NCBI GenBank assembly: GCA_963576785.1
Contig: OY756148.1
Location: 682,001 to 746,000 of the forward strand
Source: Chlorophyllum brunneum
Taxonomy: Eukaryota > Basidiomycota > Agaricomycetes > Agaricales > Agaricaceae
DNA: 64,000 nt
Reading direction: 5' to 3'
Shown here one piece after another: positions 62,653-64,000 of this stretch. Positions within the stretch are counted from its first letter, which is position 1; each line of letters starts with the position of its first letter. The position numbers and the translations under genes are program-made. The notes below the pieces were generated by a model. It made no database searches, was not told the origin of the DNA, and saw nothing but the letters and a program-made list of their open reading frames with translations.

Positions 62653-64000
62653 GGTGTGTTGTGGAGGTAATTGGCAAATTCTAGGATGCAGTGGATACAG
62701 CATGAGGTGCATCAAGTGTAGTGATCTCTTGTAATGTGAGGTCTGTTGTTTATAATTGTCATTTTTTACCCCCCTTTTTTATAGGTTTTGTCCTCAAAAT
62801 CTTGTCTAAAAATTCTTGAACTGACTCCTTAGCATTTTCTAGTTCTGACTCATCTTCCCATGTGTCTTTCTTGGAGGTATACCCTTTCCAGTATACTAGG
62901 TATTGATTTTGCCATCCTCTTATGTGATGTCCTCAGATCTTTTCTACTTCATACTGTTCTTCATCATTGATGATCTCAGGCATTGGTGGTGGTGGGGTGC
63001 ACTGGATGTCAAACTTGGGTTTCTGATAGGGGGAGAGGAGTCAACTATTAAACACATTGTGTATTGCCCATGTTTTAGGTAATTCTAGTTGGTAACTTGT
63101 TTTGCCTATTTTTGCTTTTATTCAGAACAGTCCATAGCATTTGTGATCTAGCTTCTTGGTTGGTCTTGTTGTCCTAATGTTGCTTGCTTCAAGCCATACT
63201 TGTTCTTCCGGAATATACTCATATTCTGGTTTGGTGCTATTATGTTTCTCCATTTGTATCTGGCTGTGTTGTAGCATTTTGATTGTTTCTTGTTGCATGT
63301 CTTGTAACTCCTGTATTCATTCTGTGATTGCAGGTGCCTTGGTAATGTTTGTTATATCTTCTTTCCAAGGGTGTTGTCCATAACCTATTTCAAATGGTGA
63401 GTATCCAGTAGTGGTGTGGATTTGTTATTGTATTGGAATTCTACTGTAGCTAACCATTTTTTCCAGTTGTTCTGTGTGTGGTTTATTACATTCCTGAGGT
63501 ATGTCTTAACCTCCTGGTTGATACACTCTGTTTGACCATCAGTTTGTGGGTAGTATGCCATGGATAAGTTTTGTTGGGTGTCAGTTGCTCGGCATAGTTC
63601 TGCCATGAACTTTGATGTAAATTGTGGACCTTTGTCACTGATGATTCTGTAGGGGATTCCATGTGTTCTCTATATATTGTCTTGGTAGATATCTCCTAGC
63701 TCCTTGAATGTTAAGGTAGTGTTAACTGTGTGCAGTCTGATCATTTTGCTGAAATAATCAACTATGACAAGTATTGCATCATGTCCCTCTGATTCTGGTA
63801 ATGGCCCTATCATATTGATTAATATTTCTTTCCAAGACTCCACTGGTATTGGTAGTGGGTGGAGATGTGTTGTTGGTCTTGTTTGGAGTATTTTGTTTTG
63901 TTGGCATGCCTTATATCCTTTAATGTATTGTTTGACATTGTTATACATTTGAGGCCACCAATAACTCTGTTTAAGGAGTTCAATCATTTGGTGTTGTCCT

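Larger units (their letters stand above)
61353..64000 (-). mobile_element. Second, CpG-depleted chromovirus, truncated by the window end
   Basis: The 3' part of a relative of the young element. Its LTR (61353-61663) begins TGTTAC and ends ATAACA, and it aligns along its length with the 302-bp LTR, but most CG sites read TG or CA. Then come the polypurine tract, the third ORF, the pol end with a chromodomain (about 62770-62960) and integrase pieces (63385-63606 with YYPQTDGQTECINQEVKTYL; 63670-63987 with MIELLKQSYWWPQMYNNVKQ). The zinc-finger CDTC reads YKAC and other Arg codons read Gln or Cys, as expected from C-to-T decay. Many stops are present; the element is dead. Confidence 0.88.

Noticed and set aside
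1..64000. CRISPR arrays, riboswitches, bacterial-type operons and terminators
   Set aside because: The window is eukaryotic nuclear DNA; no regularly spaced repeats or such elements were seen.

Overview
The window is a piece of a nuclear chromosome from a mushroom-forming basidiomycete (Agaricomycetes). Evidence: genes split by many 45-70 bp GT..AG introns, several exons under 20 nt, a family of DUF6533-type membrane proteins, a fungal chromodomain-fused 5-hmdU-DNA-kinase-like protein, an extra divergent G-alpha, and Ty3 chromoviruses. No species can be named from the sequence.

Layout. 0.2-11.8 kb is an ordinary gene-dense block: a METTL14-type m6A subunit (minus), divergent from a chromodomain protein of the phage 5-hmdU kinase / aGPT-Pplase2 superfamily (plus), then the nucleoporin NUP192 (plus). 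12-24.6 kb holds intact SFT2, one DUF6533 gene, an F-box gene and mitochondrial HSP60. Between them lie scrambled fragments of the same genes (F-box, DUF6533, HSP60 and SFT2 remnants), so this is a locally duplicated and decayed area. 24.8-26.4 kb carries tRNA-Glu(UUC) and a GPI-type cupredoxin. 26.4-29.7 kb is a relic zone with remnants of a DUF6533 gene, NAA30 and perhaps BiP. 29.7-35.2 kb has two divergently transcribed paralogous MFS transporters. 35.4-46.2 kb holds BiP/KAR2, NAA30, and two further DUF6533 genes whose flanks show a segmental duplication that includes the NAA30 3' flank. 47-52.4 kb has an oxysterol-binding protein, an NHP6-like HMG protein and a degenerate G-alpha. 52.4-64 kb is a retrotransposon nest: a nearly complete young chromovirus (two 302-bp LTRs, 5-bp target duplication, self-priming PBS) and an older CpG-depleted relative running off the end, both on the minus strand and both inserted into a still older plus-strand Ty3 element.

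Themes. (1) DNA and RNA base-modification biology sits at the left end: a METTL14 subunit and a putative DNA-modification-linked chromodomain protein share one promoter region. CpG-directed decay of the retroelements at the right end suggests the genome has methylated CpG. (2) Tiny exons (13-19 nt) encode the most conserved motifs of BiP, the MFS pair, NAA30 and the DUF6533 family; automated models will often miss them. (3) Local duplication followed by partial loss has left pseudogene pieces beside intact parents. (4) The chromovirus carries a third ORF after pol that is conserved in the diverged second element.

All gene structures were inferred by eye from reading frames, family motifs and splice signals. 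Exon boundaries are given where I could check phase.
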